Of a stretch of 64,000 nt of DNA, positions 54,567-63,097 are shown piece by piece; within the stretch, counting starts at the first letter, position 1; each line of letters opens with the position of its first letter. The notes beneath the pieces were generated by a model, which was given only the letters and a program-made list of their open reading frames with translations, had not been told where the DNA came from and made no database searches. The position numbers and the translations under genes were made by a program. Source of the DNA: an uncultured Draconibacterium sp. (GTDB lineage: Bacteria > Bacteroidota > Bacteroidia > Bacteroidales > Prolixibacteraceae); the NCBI RefSeq assembly GCF_913060805.1, contig NZ_CAJXTC010000002.1:124001-188000 (forward strand), given 5' to 3'.

Positions 54567-56474
54567 TGCTTTGTAATTAAGGATCAGCATCGTAATGTCG
54601 TCAGTTTGAGGAGCATGCCCCATATACATTTTGAAACTCTTTTCTAAACGTTCAACCATTTCTTTGGGGCCTTGTCCTGATAGCGATTTCAGGTTCTCAA
54701 CAAGTTGCTTATTACCGTACTGAACATGGTTTTCGTTTAGCATTTCGGTAACACCATCGGTGTATAAAACCAAGGTGTCATTCGCATTTAGTTGGATTTT
54801 TGCTGAGCTATAAGATTTATCGGGATAAAGTCCCAGCGGAAGTCCGTGCGACTGTGCCAATTCTGTTACTACCCCATCTTTATTTAAAATATAACCCGGA
54901 GTGTGGGCTGCATTACAATATTCTAAGATGCCGGTTTTTACATTTAGAACACCTAAAAACAATGTCAGAAAGAACTGATGATGATTGCTCGTACACAACT
55001 CTTTATTAACTTTTTCTACAATTAAATTCGCTTTTGGTTCCAAGGCATTTGTTTTAATTGTTGTTTGTGCAACACTCATAAAAAATGCCGCCGGAACACC
55101 TTTCCCCGAAACATCCCCCATTGTTAGAACCATGTGCTCATCATCGATAAAGAAATAATCGAACAAGTCGCCGCTAACACCTCTGGCCGGTTGATAAGTG
55201 GAATAAATATCGATATCAGTACGGTCGGGAAAAGCCGGATAAATTGATTTAATAAAACTTTGCTGAATTTCGGAAGCCTGATTCATATCTTCCTGGCGTT
55301 GCAGCTTTTTCTTTTGCTCGTCGGATTGAGTTTGCAGGTATTTTTCGTACCACGATTTCATGTAATTCAAACTCTCCGCTACCTGAGTAACTTCGTTATC
55401 CGGAATATCTTTATACGGCCCGGTTAAATTACTAAAACGCTTTAACTGCTTGGTAACCAGACTCAGTGGTTTAATCTGACGGTTGATAATGTAAGTAACC
55501 GTTAAATAAATGATCAGAATTCCCAGAACCGAGAAGAACAACATCTGAAGTACCGGCAAGTACAAAGGTTCGAACAATTCTTTGTAAGGTAAAACCGAAA
55601 CCAAAACCCAACCATTTTGCTGAATAGGAACATAATAAACCAAGGCCTTTTCGAAATCAAATAATTCGGGATAGGCTATTAATGTTCCAGGTTTTGTGTC
55701 TGAAAGTACCTGGTCGTTTCTAGTTTTAATATCTTCGCGCAGAACTTTTTCATTTATATCGTAAATACTGCGGTTAAGTATCCATTCGGTAACAGGATGT
55801 GTAATATAAATGCCATCTTGCGACATCAGAAAAGCAAACCCTCCTTTTCCTATTTTTAAACTGTTCACCTGCTTATTCAGCTCATTTATTGACATTTCGC
55901 AAATTACTTCGCCAACACGTTTTTCTAGTCCTGATGAGTTTTTTAAAATTATTGGAGCACAATAGGCAGCAACAACCGTATTGTTTCGGTCGCATAAATA
56001 GGGTTCCGACCAACCTTCGACTTTCTGTTTCATCAGTTTCTGAAACTGAACCTGCTCATTCGCGCACGAAGAAATATTGCCACTCCCCCGTTGTATTACT
56101 GTCGAATCACCGTCTCTGTATGTGAAATAGCTCCAATACGGCAAGTCGGTAACTGTTGAATCAATCTTTACATAAATGGCATTGATAAATGGATATTTAT
56201 TAACGAGACTTTGAATGAATAAATCAGCATGATCTTGTTGTCCGTAAAAAATAACCTGGTCGGCAATATTTCCGGTAACCTCCGAAGTAGTAACAATGTA
56301 ACGCTGTACCTGACTTGTTACATGCGTACTTTGCGACATCGCCTTATTCTTTACACTCTCTTTTATAAGTGTTTGATTGAAAAGAAAAAATATACCAATA
56401 AAAGCAATAAATACCCCTATTACTGCCAGGGAGATATAAACACTCAATCGATATGCAATTGATTTATTTAACAT
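54564..56474 (-). CDS. membrane SpoIIE-type protein phosphatase with cache and HAMP domains
   Basis: This 636-residue sensor phosphatase has a first membrane helix (about 10-33), a periplasmic dCache-type domain (about 40-300: FIQSLVNKYPFINAIYVKID, GGFAFLMSQDGIYITHP), a second helix (about 308-330), a HAMP-like linker, and a C-terminal PP2C/SpoIIE domain. The last has the metal-site motifs GDVSGKGVPAAFFM, YTDGVTEMLN and QTDDITMLIL. Such proteins dephosphorylate anti-sigma-factor antagonists and so control partner-switching modules. No anti-sigma or STAS gene is nearby, so the partner is elsewhere. Convergent with clpC. Confidence 0.9.
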   Translation of the reverse strand: MLNKSIAYRLSVYISLAVIGVFIAFIGIFFLFNQTLIKESVKNKAMSQSTHVTSQVQRYIVTTSEVTGNIADQVIFYGQQDHADLFIQSLVNKYPFINAIYVKIDSTVTDLPYWSYFTYRDGDSTVIQRGSGNISSCANEQVQFQKLMKQKVEGWSEPYLCDRNNTVVAAYCAPIILKNSSGLEKRVGEVICEMSINELNKQVNSLKIGKGGFAFLMSQDGIYITHPVTEWILNRSIYDINEKVLREDIKTRNDQVLSDTKPGTLIAYPELFDFEKALVYYVPIQQNGWVLVSVLPYKELFEPLYLPVLQMLFFSVLGILIIYLTVTYIINRQIKPLSLVTKQLKRFSNLTGPYKDIPDNEVTQVAESLNYMKSWYEKYLQTQSDEQKKKLQRQEDMNQASEIQQSFIKSIYPAFPDRTDIDIYSTYQPARGVSGDLFDYFFIDDEHMVLTMGDVSGKGVPAAFFMSVAQTTIKTNALEPKANLIVEKVNKELCTSNHHQFFLTLFLGVLNVKTGILEYCNAAHTPGYILNKDGVVTELAQSHGLPLGLYPDKSYSSAKIQLNANDTLVLYTDGVTEMLNENHVQYGNKQLVENLKSLSGQGPKEMVERLEKSFKMYMGHAPQTDDITMLILNYKA

Positions 56475-56525
56475 TATTCTTTTACTGTTCCCGATTAAAA
56501 CAATTTACGGATTATTTTTTAGATG

Positions 56526-57395
56526 TCAGGCATTATGATCAAAATTTAACCATTTCCGCGTTCCCTCAAAACTGCAGGTAAACGAAGCCAATAAAGCTGC
56601 TTCTTTTATAGCTCTTTCGAAATCAGCACTTTCAAGAAAATAGTAGCAAAAAGCACCATGAAGAAAATCTCCCGCGCCAAGTGTGTCTTTTACCTTCACT
56701 TTTGGAACTGTAACTCTCCCCTTTTTCTCGTTCGATACATATTCAATTGCAGATCCTCCGTTTGAAACGGCCACCGATTTTACGTTTTTTGCTGCCATAA
56801 AATCAAATAATTCTTCACTGTTTTTACAACCGGGTGGCATAAAGTCGGCTGAGCATATGGCAATATCAATATAGTCTAAAAGCTCGTTAAACTGCGGTTT
56901 CCAGCTGCCACAATCAGAAACTACAGGTATTCCTCGCTCCTTACAAATTCGCACACATTCAAGACTGAATTCCGGGTAAAAACCATCAATAAGCAAAACC
57001 TGTGGCTCTACCAGATCTATCAGTTTTTGCGGCGAAATTGTACTTTTAACTACGGTAGGATTATGTGTAACAATGGTTCTGTCGCCATTTTTTGATGTTA
57101 ATACAGTAGCCAAAATTGTTTCGAAATCCTGACCATAAGCCAGATCAAAATGATCGACCCCAACACTGTTCAAATCCTGATCGATAAATGAGGAAAAAGC
57201 ATTGAGACCAGCCGGACTGGCCAACGTTGCCGTTTTATTCAGATAGGCAAATGCAACAGCAGCATTAGTTGCCGGTCCGCCAACTAAAATATCCGGAATG
57301 TCGGTTTTAATTTTGGTGTTGGCAACCGGAATCTCATCTATAAAATACTGAATATCAATTGTAGTGAGTCCTACAAATATGGCCCTGTGTTTCAT
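56526..57395 (-). CDS. PfkB family carbohydrate/nucleoside kinase
   Basis: This 289-residue protein has the ribokinase fold: an N-terminal GLTTIDIQYFIDEIP, the substrate-side GGPATNAAVAFAYL, and the C-terminal signature DTLGAGDFLHGAFCYYF, whose Asp is the catalytic base and whose GAGD forms the anion hole. PfkB members phosphorylate sugars or nucleosides; some features recall ketohexokinase. The substrate cannot be named. It lies 64 bases downstream of the fabG end on the same strand, with a terminator between them. Confidence 0.88.
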   Translation of the reverse strand: MKHRAIFVGLTTIDIQYFIDEIPVANTKIKTDIPDILVGGPATNAAVAFAYLNKTATLASPAGLNAFSSFIDQDLNSVGVDHFDLAYGQDFETILATVLTSKNGDRTIVTHNPTVVKSTISPQKLIDLVEPQVLLIDGFYPEFSLECVRICKERGIPVVSDCGSWKPQFNELLDYIDIAICSADFMPPGCKNSEELFDFMAAKNVKSVAVSNGGSAIEYVSNEKKGRVTVPKVKVKDTLGAGDFLHGAFCYYFLESADFERAIKEAALLASFTCSFEGTRKWLNFDHNA

Positions 57396-57410
57396 CTAAC
57401 ACAAAGAAAC

Positions 57411-57438
57411 AAAAAAAGCTGCCCTTTCAGACAGCTTT
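57411..57438 (-). terminator. terminator of fabG
   Basis: Minus strand: AAAGCTG, a 10-base loop, CAGCTTT and more T residues, shortly after the fabG stop and before the PfkB gene. Confidence 0.75.
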
Positions 57439-57459
57439 CCTTGTATTTTATAACGTTTT

Positions 57460-58206
57460 TTAAGTATTCATTGCTCCACAAACAGTAATAACCTGTCCGC
57501 TTACATACGATGAAAGATCAGAAGCAAGGAATGTTGCAACACCTGCTACTTCTTCCGGAGTTCCACCTCTTTTTAATGGAATTGAAGCTTCCCATGCTTT
57601 ACGTGCATCTTCCGGAATTTTACCGGTCATTTCAGTAATAATAAAACCAGGTGCGATGGCATTTGAACGAACACCACGAGAACCCAGTTCGCGTGCTACC
57701 GACTTGGTAAACCCGATAATACCGGCTTTTGATGCCGAGTAGTTCGCCTGACCTGCATTTCCGCTAACTCCAACAACCGAACTCATGTTGATAATTGAAC
57801 CTGAGCGTTGTTTTAGCATGGTGCGCTGAGCTGCTTTTGTAAAGTTAAATACCGATTTCAGGTTAACGTTAATAACTGCATCCCACTGGTCTTCAGTCAT
57901 TCGCATCAACAAAGTGTCTTTGGTAATACCTGCGTTATTTACCAATACATCGATACGGCCAAATTCTTTAACGATCTCGCTTACAACACGGTCGGTATCT
58001 TCAAAATTACTTGCATCAGAAGCGTACCCTTTGGCTTTTATACCATAAGTTTTTAATTCCTCTTCCGTGGCTTTCATATTGTCATCTTCAAAAAGATCGG
58101 TAAAGGCAACATCGCACCCTTCCTGTGCATACTTTACAGCAATTGCTTTACCAATACCGCGAGAAGCGCCGGTAATGATCGCTGTTTTTCCTTCAAGTAA
58201 TTTCAT
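57460..58206 (-). CDS. fabG: 3-oxoacyl-[acyl-carrier-protein] reductase FabG
   Basis: This 248-residue short-chain dehydrogenase reduces 3-oxoacyl-ACP with NADPH in fatty-acid elongation. The cofactor loop is TGASRGIGKAIA (12-23), NNAG is at 90-93, and the catalytic set is N115, S143, Y156 and K160 (YSASK). The C-terminus (YVSGQVITVCGAMNT) is the usual dimer end. A TATATTTG -7 box lies upstream at 58305-58298. No other fab genes are adjacent; fabI is 32 kb away. Confidence 0.93.
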   Translation of the reverse strand: MKLLEGKTAIITGASRGIGKAIAVKYAQEGCDVAFTDLFEDDNMKATEEELKTYGIKAKGYASDASNFEDTDRVVSEIVKEFGRIDVLVNNAGITKDTLLMRMTEDQWDAVINVNLKSVFNFTKAAQRTMLKQRSGSIINMSSVVGVSGNAGQANYSASKAGIIGFTKSVARELGSRGVRSNAIAPGFIITEMTGKIPEDARKAWEASIPLKRGGTPEEVAGVATFLASDLSSYVSGQVITVCGAMNT

Positions 58207-58297
58207 TTGTTTATTTTTTAATTAAAGTGGTAACAATTTTAGCCTGTCAAGAAATTGTCGGGCTAAAACCGAAGTTACCCTATTTGTTTTCGTAGCG

Positions 58298-58305
58298 CAA
58301 ATATA
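58298..58305 (-). promoter_or_regulatory. -7 box (TATATTTG) of fabG
   Basis: An exact TAnnTTTG on the minus strand, giving a leader of about 85 bases. Confidence 0.4.
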
Positions 58306-58406
58306 AATTTTCTTCAAGTTATACCGAAAATGATCCGCAGATTAATTGTTTTCCAGTCAAAGTATATGCCTCGCGACAATAAACTTCAAACATTTGGTTG
58401 AAAAGT

Positions 58407-59144
58407 TCAAAACAATAATTCGCCCAGCTGATTTAAAACTTCGGCAGCTTTTCCTTTTAAATGAATATCGGTGATTGCTGAAGTAAAAATGGTTTCATCG
58501 GGGTTGATTTCGATAATTGTAGCTCCGGCTTGTTTAGCAGTTCGTGGCACATACGATGCCGGTGTTACTTCGCCCGTTGAACCAACAATAATACAGACTT
58601 CAGCTTTTTCGGCCGCTGCGAACGAATCAGAATATGCATCGTGCGGAATTCCTTCGCCAAAGAAAATAAAGTCGGGTTTTAGTATTTCATCATCCTTACT
58701 ACACTTTGGTGGTATATTCTCGAAATCAATATCCTTTGCGTCATAAACTTGTCCGCATTTTAAACACTTCAGTTTTTTTGAATTGCCATGAAACTCATAA
58801 ACGGTCTCACTTCCGGCTTCGTAATGTAAGTTGTCGATATTCTGGGTAACAACAGCGTTTAACAGTTTGTTACTTTCCATTTTTGCCAGCACCCGGTGTG
58901 CATCGTTGGGTTCCGCTTCAGCAAAAAAATCGTAGAATATTTCACGAATATACAACCAGCTGCGTTCAGAGTTATTCAGGAAATACCCCAAATCAAGCAC
59001 CTGCGGATCGTATTTGTTCCAGAGTCCGTGTTCGCCACGAAATGGCGGAATCCCGCTTTCAACCGAAATTCCGGCGCCGGTAAAAGCGATGGTGAATTTT
59101 GATTCCTTAATTATTTTTGCTGATTCTTTTAGAAGCAGTTCCAT
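58407..59144 (-). CDS. Sir2 family NAD-dependent deacylase
   Basis: This 245-residue protein has the sirtuin core: FTGAGISVESGIPPFRG (21-37), TQNIDNLH (100-107), catalytic H119 in EFHGN, and FFGEGIP. It removes acyl groups from lysines using NAD+. The zinc ribbon looks incomplete: C127-x2-C130 and C148 are present, but the fourth Cys is replaced by SKDD (D151/D152 could substitute). The motif after it is VGSTGEVTPASYVP, where most bacterial sirtuins have VGTSLVVYPAA, so it belongs to a divergent subgroup. Single gene on the minus strand. Confidence 0.88.
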   Translation of the reverse strand: MELLLKESAKIIKESKFTIAFTGAGISVESGIPPFRGEHGLWNKYDPQVLDLGYFLNNSERSWLYIREIFYDFFAEAEPNDAHRVLAKMESNKLLNAVVTQNIDNLHYEAGSETVYEFHGNSKKLKCLKCGQVYDAKDIDFENIPPKCSKDDEILKPDFIFFGEGIPHDAYSDSFAAAEKAEVCIIVGSTGEVTPASYVPRTAKQAGATIIEINPDETIFTSAITDIHLKGKAAEVLNQLGELLF

Positions 59145-59183
59145 GACTTAATGAATTTCGATAAATATATTCAAATGTCGTCA

Positions 59184-60155
59184 TTAGGCGAAAATTTCTC
59201 TAATTTCTTCTTCAAAAATTTCTTCCTGTTTTTCAATCGCTTTCCGGTACGGCTCAAAATGTTTTATCTTAACATCGTAATCCTCAATGCATTCTTTAAT
59301 TTTATCGCCAATTTGTTTTATTTGCTGTTCGTCATCATCAAACTTGTACTCATCATCAATCGGAATATCTACCTGGTTGTTTGCAGCGCCTTGCTTTCCG
59401 GTTATCACGCAATTATACAAAGCTGCTGCTTCGCGCGGAAAACGGTCTCTTCCGGGATGATTGCCAAAATCAATATAAACTTTAGCTGTTGCAATTTTGT
59501 CAGCAACCTGTGCCGGCGTTAAATTAACTAGCGGAACCCATTCTATTTCTGGGTAAGCTTCGATAATTCTTTTTGTGAATTTCTTGCCTTTGCGCGGGTT
59601 GTAAAGCACAATATCGTCTTTCTTTCCGCTTGATATTGTTTTTGATTTTGAAATAAAATCTTCCCGAATATAATCTGTGAGGTATGAGCAGCTGTCAATA
59701 TTATATTGCTTTAGATGCAGCTCGGCATATTTCGATTGTACCAGGTGATGGACGATCGTATTATGGTGTTTTGGGTTTTCAATATTGAAAAATTTCTTTA
59801 CCCCAAAAGCAGCAAGCACCCGGTTTTTCAGCCGTTTTTTCGACACATAATAGTTGTCTACACTTTGCCACCAAATAATTTTTTGAATGTTTTTGTATTT
59901 ATATAATTCAAATGTACGCGTCTCCGGAACAATGAGAATATTGTTGGCATCATCTTCAATTTCAAATACATAGTCATCGATGTACTTTTTGTAGTTCGGA
60001 TGAATCGGATCGTCCATTTTTTTCAAATAAAACATTCGGGCTTTATGACCGGATTGATTTAATTTGGCTACTAACTGGTGAAGAAGCTCCGGACCTCCGG
60101 TGGCAGCCTGTGGTTTACAGGCAATATAAATATTTGAGGAAGGCGTTAAGTCCAT
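59184..60155 (-). CDS. glycosyltransferase-like protein (GT-B type)
   Basis: This 323-residue protein begins with a Rossmann-type segment (IYIACKPQAATGGPELLHQLVAKLNQSGHKARMFYL). It has a C-terminal donor-site region with VYIDFGNHPGRDRFPREAAALYNCVITG, where the Glu in REAAA resembles the E-x7-E area of retaining GT-B enzymes. The acceptor is unknown. It starts 27 bases after glf and is surely co-transcribed with it, so it may use UDP-galactofuranose. Cytoplasmic. Confidence 0.75.
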   Translation of the reverse strand: MDLTPSSNIYIACKPQAATGGPELLHQLVAKLNQSGHKARMFYLKKMDDPIHPNYKKYIDDYVFEIEDDANNILIVPETRTFELYKYKNIQKIIWWQSVDNYYVSKKRLKNRVLAAFGVKKFFNIENPKHHNTIVHHLVQSKYAELHLKQYNIDSCSYLTDYIREDFISKSKTISSGKKDDIVLYNPRKGKKFTKRIIEAYPEIEWVPLVNLTPAQVADKIATAKVYIDFGNHPGRDRFPREAAALYNCVITGKQGAANNQVDIPIDDEYKFDDDEQQIKQIGDKIKECIEDYDVKIKHFEPYRKAIEKQEEIFEEEIREIFA

Positions 60156-60181
60156 AAAAAAATAGTGTTTTTGGGGAGTTA

Positions 60182-61303
60182 TTAGTTTTCTGAGATAATT
60201 TGTTCTGCTTTGTCTAATGCTTTTTCAATAACCTGGTGCATATCATAGTATTTAAACTCTGCTAAACGGCCACCAAAAATTATATTGTCTTTCTCTTGCG
60301 ATAATTTTAAATACTTTTCATAGATCGCTTGATTCTTCTCATCATTTAACGGGTAATACGATTCATTGTCTTTCGAGAATTCATGCGGATATTCGCGTGT
60401 TATGATAGTCTTTTTCTGCTGCCCGAATTCAAAATGTTTGTGCTCTAAGATACGTGTATACGGCACTTCTCTATCGGTGTAATTCACAACCGCATTTCCC
60501 TGAAAATTCTCTGTTTCCAGTATTTCATGCTCAAAATGCAGACTTCGGTATTCTAACTTCCCAAACTGAAAATCAAAATACTCGTCAATTTTTCCTGTAA
60601 ATACGATTTTATCAGCTAATGCCAGCAGATTGGTTTTGTCTTCAAAGAAATTAACGCCTGTTCTAACTTCCACTCCTTCCAACAGTTTTTCCACTAATTT
60701 AGTGTAACCACCAATCGGAATTCCCTGATATAGATCGTTAAAATAGTTGTTATCAAACGTGAAACGAAAAGGAAGTCGGCGGATGATAAAAGCCGGAATT
60801 TGAGAAGCAGGCCTTCCCCACTGTTTTTCGGTATATCCTTTTATCAGCTTCTCGTAGATGTCTTTACCTCCCAGTACCAGCGCCTGTTCTTCCAGGTTTT
60901 TCGGATTTTGAATGTGTTTGTAAGCTTCGCGTTGTTCTTCAATTTTTTGCCTGGCTTGTTCGGGCGTTGTTACTCCCCATAACTGGTAAAAAGTATTCAT
61001 GTTAAAAGGGAGATTGTAAAGCCGGCCTTTATAATTCGCCACCGGAGAATTCGTGTAGCGGTTAAATTCCACGAGGTTGTTTACGTAATCCCAAACCCGT
61101 TTATTGCTGGTATGAAAAATATGTGCACCATACACATGTACATTTATATCCTCTCGTTTTTCGGTGTAAATGTTTCCGGCAACATGTTTTCGTTTGTCTA
61201 TTACCAGGCATTTTTTGCCTCTTTTTTTCATTTCGGCGGCAAACACCGATCCAAATAATCCAGCTCCAACAATTAGGAAATCATAAGTGTTTTTAGGCAT
61301 CAT
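60182..61303 (-). CDS. glf: UDP-galactopyranose mutase
   Basis: This protein of about 373 residues converts UDP-galactopyranose to UDP-galactofuranose through a flavin-sugar adduct. It has the FAD-binding start DFLIVGAGLFGSVFAAEMKKRGKKCLVIDKR with HVAGNIY, YGAHIFHTSNKRVWDYV, the active-site Trp/Arg area GYTEKQWGRPASQIPAFIIRRLP, and the C-terminal IFGGRLAEFKYYDMHQVIEKAL. The start is ATG 61303 (MMPKN), because the upstream TTG at 61324 lies outside the conserved start. Galactofuranose goes into surface polysaccharide. First gene of a two-gene operon with the glycosyltransferase. Confidence 0.95.
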   Translation of the reverse strand: MMPKNTYDFLIVGAGLFGSVFAAEMKKRGKKCLVIDKRKHVAGNIYTEKREDINVHVYGAHIFHTSNKRVWDYVNNLVEFNRYTNSPVANYKGRLYNLPFNMNTFYQLWGVTTPEQARQKIEEQREAYKHIQNPKNLEEQALVLGGKDIYEKLIKGYTEKQWGRPASQIPAFIIRRLPFRFTFDNNYFNDLYQGIPIGGYTKLVEKLLEGVEVRTGVNFFEDKTNLLALADKIVFTGKIDEYFDFQFGKLEYRSLHFEHEILETENFQGNAVVNYTDREVPYTRILEHKHFEFGQQKKTIITREYPHEFSKDNESYYPLNDEKNQAIYEKYLKLSQEKDNIIFGGRLAEFKYYDMHQVIEKALDKAEQIISEN

Positions 61304-61413
61304 TGTCTGTATTTGAGGATTCAAATGTAATAAATGCGAAAGGAAATGCCTAAATGATTATTCAAAAATTATGATAACATAAATCAACAAAGCCAAAACA
61401 CTTTAATTATCCA

Positions 61414-61421
61414 TATATTTG
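61414..61421 (+). promoter_or_regulatory. -7 box (TATATTTG) of mnmE
   Basis: An exact TAnnTTTG match 25 bases before the ATG. Confidence 0.45.
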
Positions 61422-61445
61422 TGCCAACATTTTTTAGAATAAATT

Positions 61446-62843
61446 ATGCTCGATCAGTCAACAATATGCGCCATATCAAGCTCTCCGGGAGTTGGAGCCA
61501 TTGCAGTAATCCGTCTTTCCGGTAGCGATGCCATTTCCATATGCGATAAGGTTTACGAAAGTCCGAAAGTTGGGAAATCACTTGCCGATCAGGCTGCAAA
61601 TACTCTTCATTTTGGAAAAATAGTTTCAGCCAACGAAACCATAGATGAAGTGGTTATTGCGTTGTTTCGTGCGCCACATTCGTTTACCGGCGAAGATATT
61701 ATCGAAATATCCTGTCATGGATCGGTGTATATTCAGCAGCGAATTTTGAATGTTTTGGTTGAAAACGGAGCCCGATTGGCATTGCCTGGCGAATTTACAC
61801 AACGGGCATTTCTGAACGGGAAAATGGATCTTTCGCAGGCAGAAGGTGTGGCGGATGTTATCGCATCGTCCAATGCTGCTGCTCATAAACTGGCCATGAA
61901 CCAGATGCGTGGTGGATTCTCGAGAGAAATTAGTGCTTTGCGTGACCAGCTTTTGCATTTTACTGCAATGGTGGAACTAGAGTTGGATTTTAGTGAAGAA
62001 GATGTGGAATTTGCCGACCGGACAGCTTTACACAAACTAACCGAGCAAATTGAAAAGTTGTTACGAAAACTAAAGGATTCGTTTCAATTGGGAAATGCCA
62101 TTAAAAACGGAATTCCTGTGGCTATTGTTGGCGAAACTAATGTGGGGAAATCAACGCTGTTAAATGCGTTATTGAATGAAGACCGCGCAATTGTTTCTGA
62201 TATTCATGGAACTACGCGCGATGTAATTGAAGACGTGGTAAATATTCGCGGAACGGCTTTTCGATTTTTCGATACAGCCGGTATTCGCGAAACTGAAGAT
62301 CATATTGAAAACCTGGGGATTGAGCGAAGTTACAGTAAATTAGAACAGGCAACTGTGGTTCTGTTGGTAGTTGATACCAATAATCCCTACCCACTTGTGG
62401 AAAGCCGCATTCAGAAGATCCGCGAACGAATTGCCCCACATCAGACGCTGATTATTGTGGCCAATAAAATCGATTCCGGTTTACGCGACACTATTCAGCA
62501 AATTGAGGTAATGGAACTCACCGACAACGAAAAAGCGGTTTTCATTGCAGCCAAACAAAAGGAAAACCTGGAAGAACTGATCGATTATATGAGCCATTCC
62601 ATTGATATGGAGGAAGCCGAACAACAAGATGTAATTGTTACCAACGCACGTCATTACGAAATATTGAAAAATGCACATGAAGCAATATTACGTGTTTTGA
62701 ATGGCCTTGACATGCAAATTACCGGCGACTTCCTTGCGCAGGATATTCGCGAATGTTTGCATTATCTTGCTGAAATTACCGGAGAGGTTGGCACAGAAGA
62801 GGTTCTGGGGCATATTTTTAAGAATTTCTGTATCGGCAAGTAA
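61446..62843 (+). CDS. mnmE: tRNA uridine-5-carboxymethylaminomethyl synthesis GTPase MnmE
   Basis: This 465-residue GTPase works with MnmG to modify U34 of certain tRNAs. It has an N-terminal folate-binding domain (about 1-120), a helical domain, and an inserted G domain with G1 GETNVGKS (229-236), G3 DTAG and G4 NKID. The conserved C-terminus FCIGK holds the Cys that lies near the folate site. The gene is complete. Its last 18 bases are the place where genomic islands such as Salmonella SGI1 integrate; here a gene with mobile-element traits begins 255 bases later. The 3' end is intact, as expected when integration restores the target. Confidence 0.97.
   Translation: MLDQSTICAISSSPGVGAIAVIRLSGSDAISICDKVYESPKVGKSLADQAANTLHFGKIVSANETIDEVVIALFRAPHSFTGEDIIEISCHGSVYIQQRILNVLVENGARLALPGEFTQRAFLNGKMDLSQAEGVADVIASSNAAAHKLAMNQMRGGFSREISALRDQLLHFTAMVELELDFSEEDVEFADRTALHKLTEQIEKLLRKLKDSFQLGNAIKNGIPVAIVGETNVGKSTLLNALLNEDRAIVSDIHGTTRDVIEDVVNIRGTAFRFFDTAGIRETEDHIENLGIERSYSKLEQATVVLLVVDTNNPYPLVESRIQKIRERIAPHQTLIIVANKIDSGLRDTIQQIEVMELTDNEKAVFIAAKQKENLEELIDYMSHSIDMEEAEQQDVIVTNARHYEILKNAHEAILRVLNGLDMQITGDFLAQDIRECLHYLAEITGEVGTEEVLGHIFKNFCIGK
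62826..62843 (+). other. candidate attachment site at the mnmE 3' end
   Basis: TTCTGTATCGGCAAGTAA encodes FCIGK plus stop and closely resembles, from memory, the 18-base attB used by SGI1-type integrases in trmE/mnmE. Only one copy is inside the window; the matching repeat would lie beyond 64000 if an element is inserted. Confidence 0.4.
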
Positions 62844-63097
62844 ATTCATATATTTTTAATCACCAAAACACACAAATACCTATCAATCAAAGTGTTGTTT
62901 TTCAGTGTACTTGGAGGCAATTTCAGCTTTTAGTCAAAATTCCTTAATGTTTTGCTCATTTTTGTACCTCATTTGTATTTTTCTACAAATATTCTTAACT
63001 TGAAAAATGAAAAATTGCAAAGTAGTGTAGTTTATATGCAGTAATATGTATTGGTTTACGATAGATTACAATAAATGGATACTTTAAGAAGGACGAA
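62844..63097. other. intergenic region between mnmE and the multi-HTH gene
   Basis: About 250 AT-rich bases without a supported gene, terminator or clear -33/-7 promoter. If an element is integrated, this is its left end. Confidence 0.45.
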
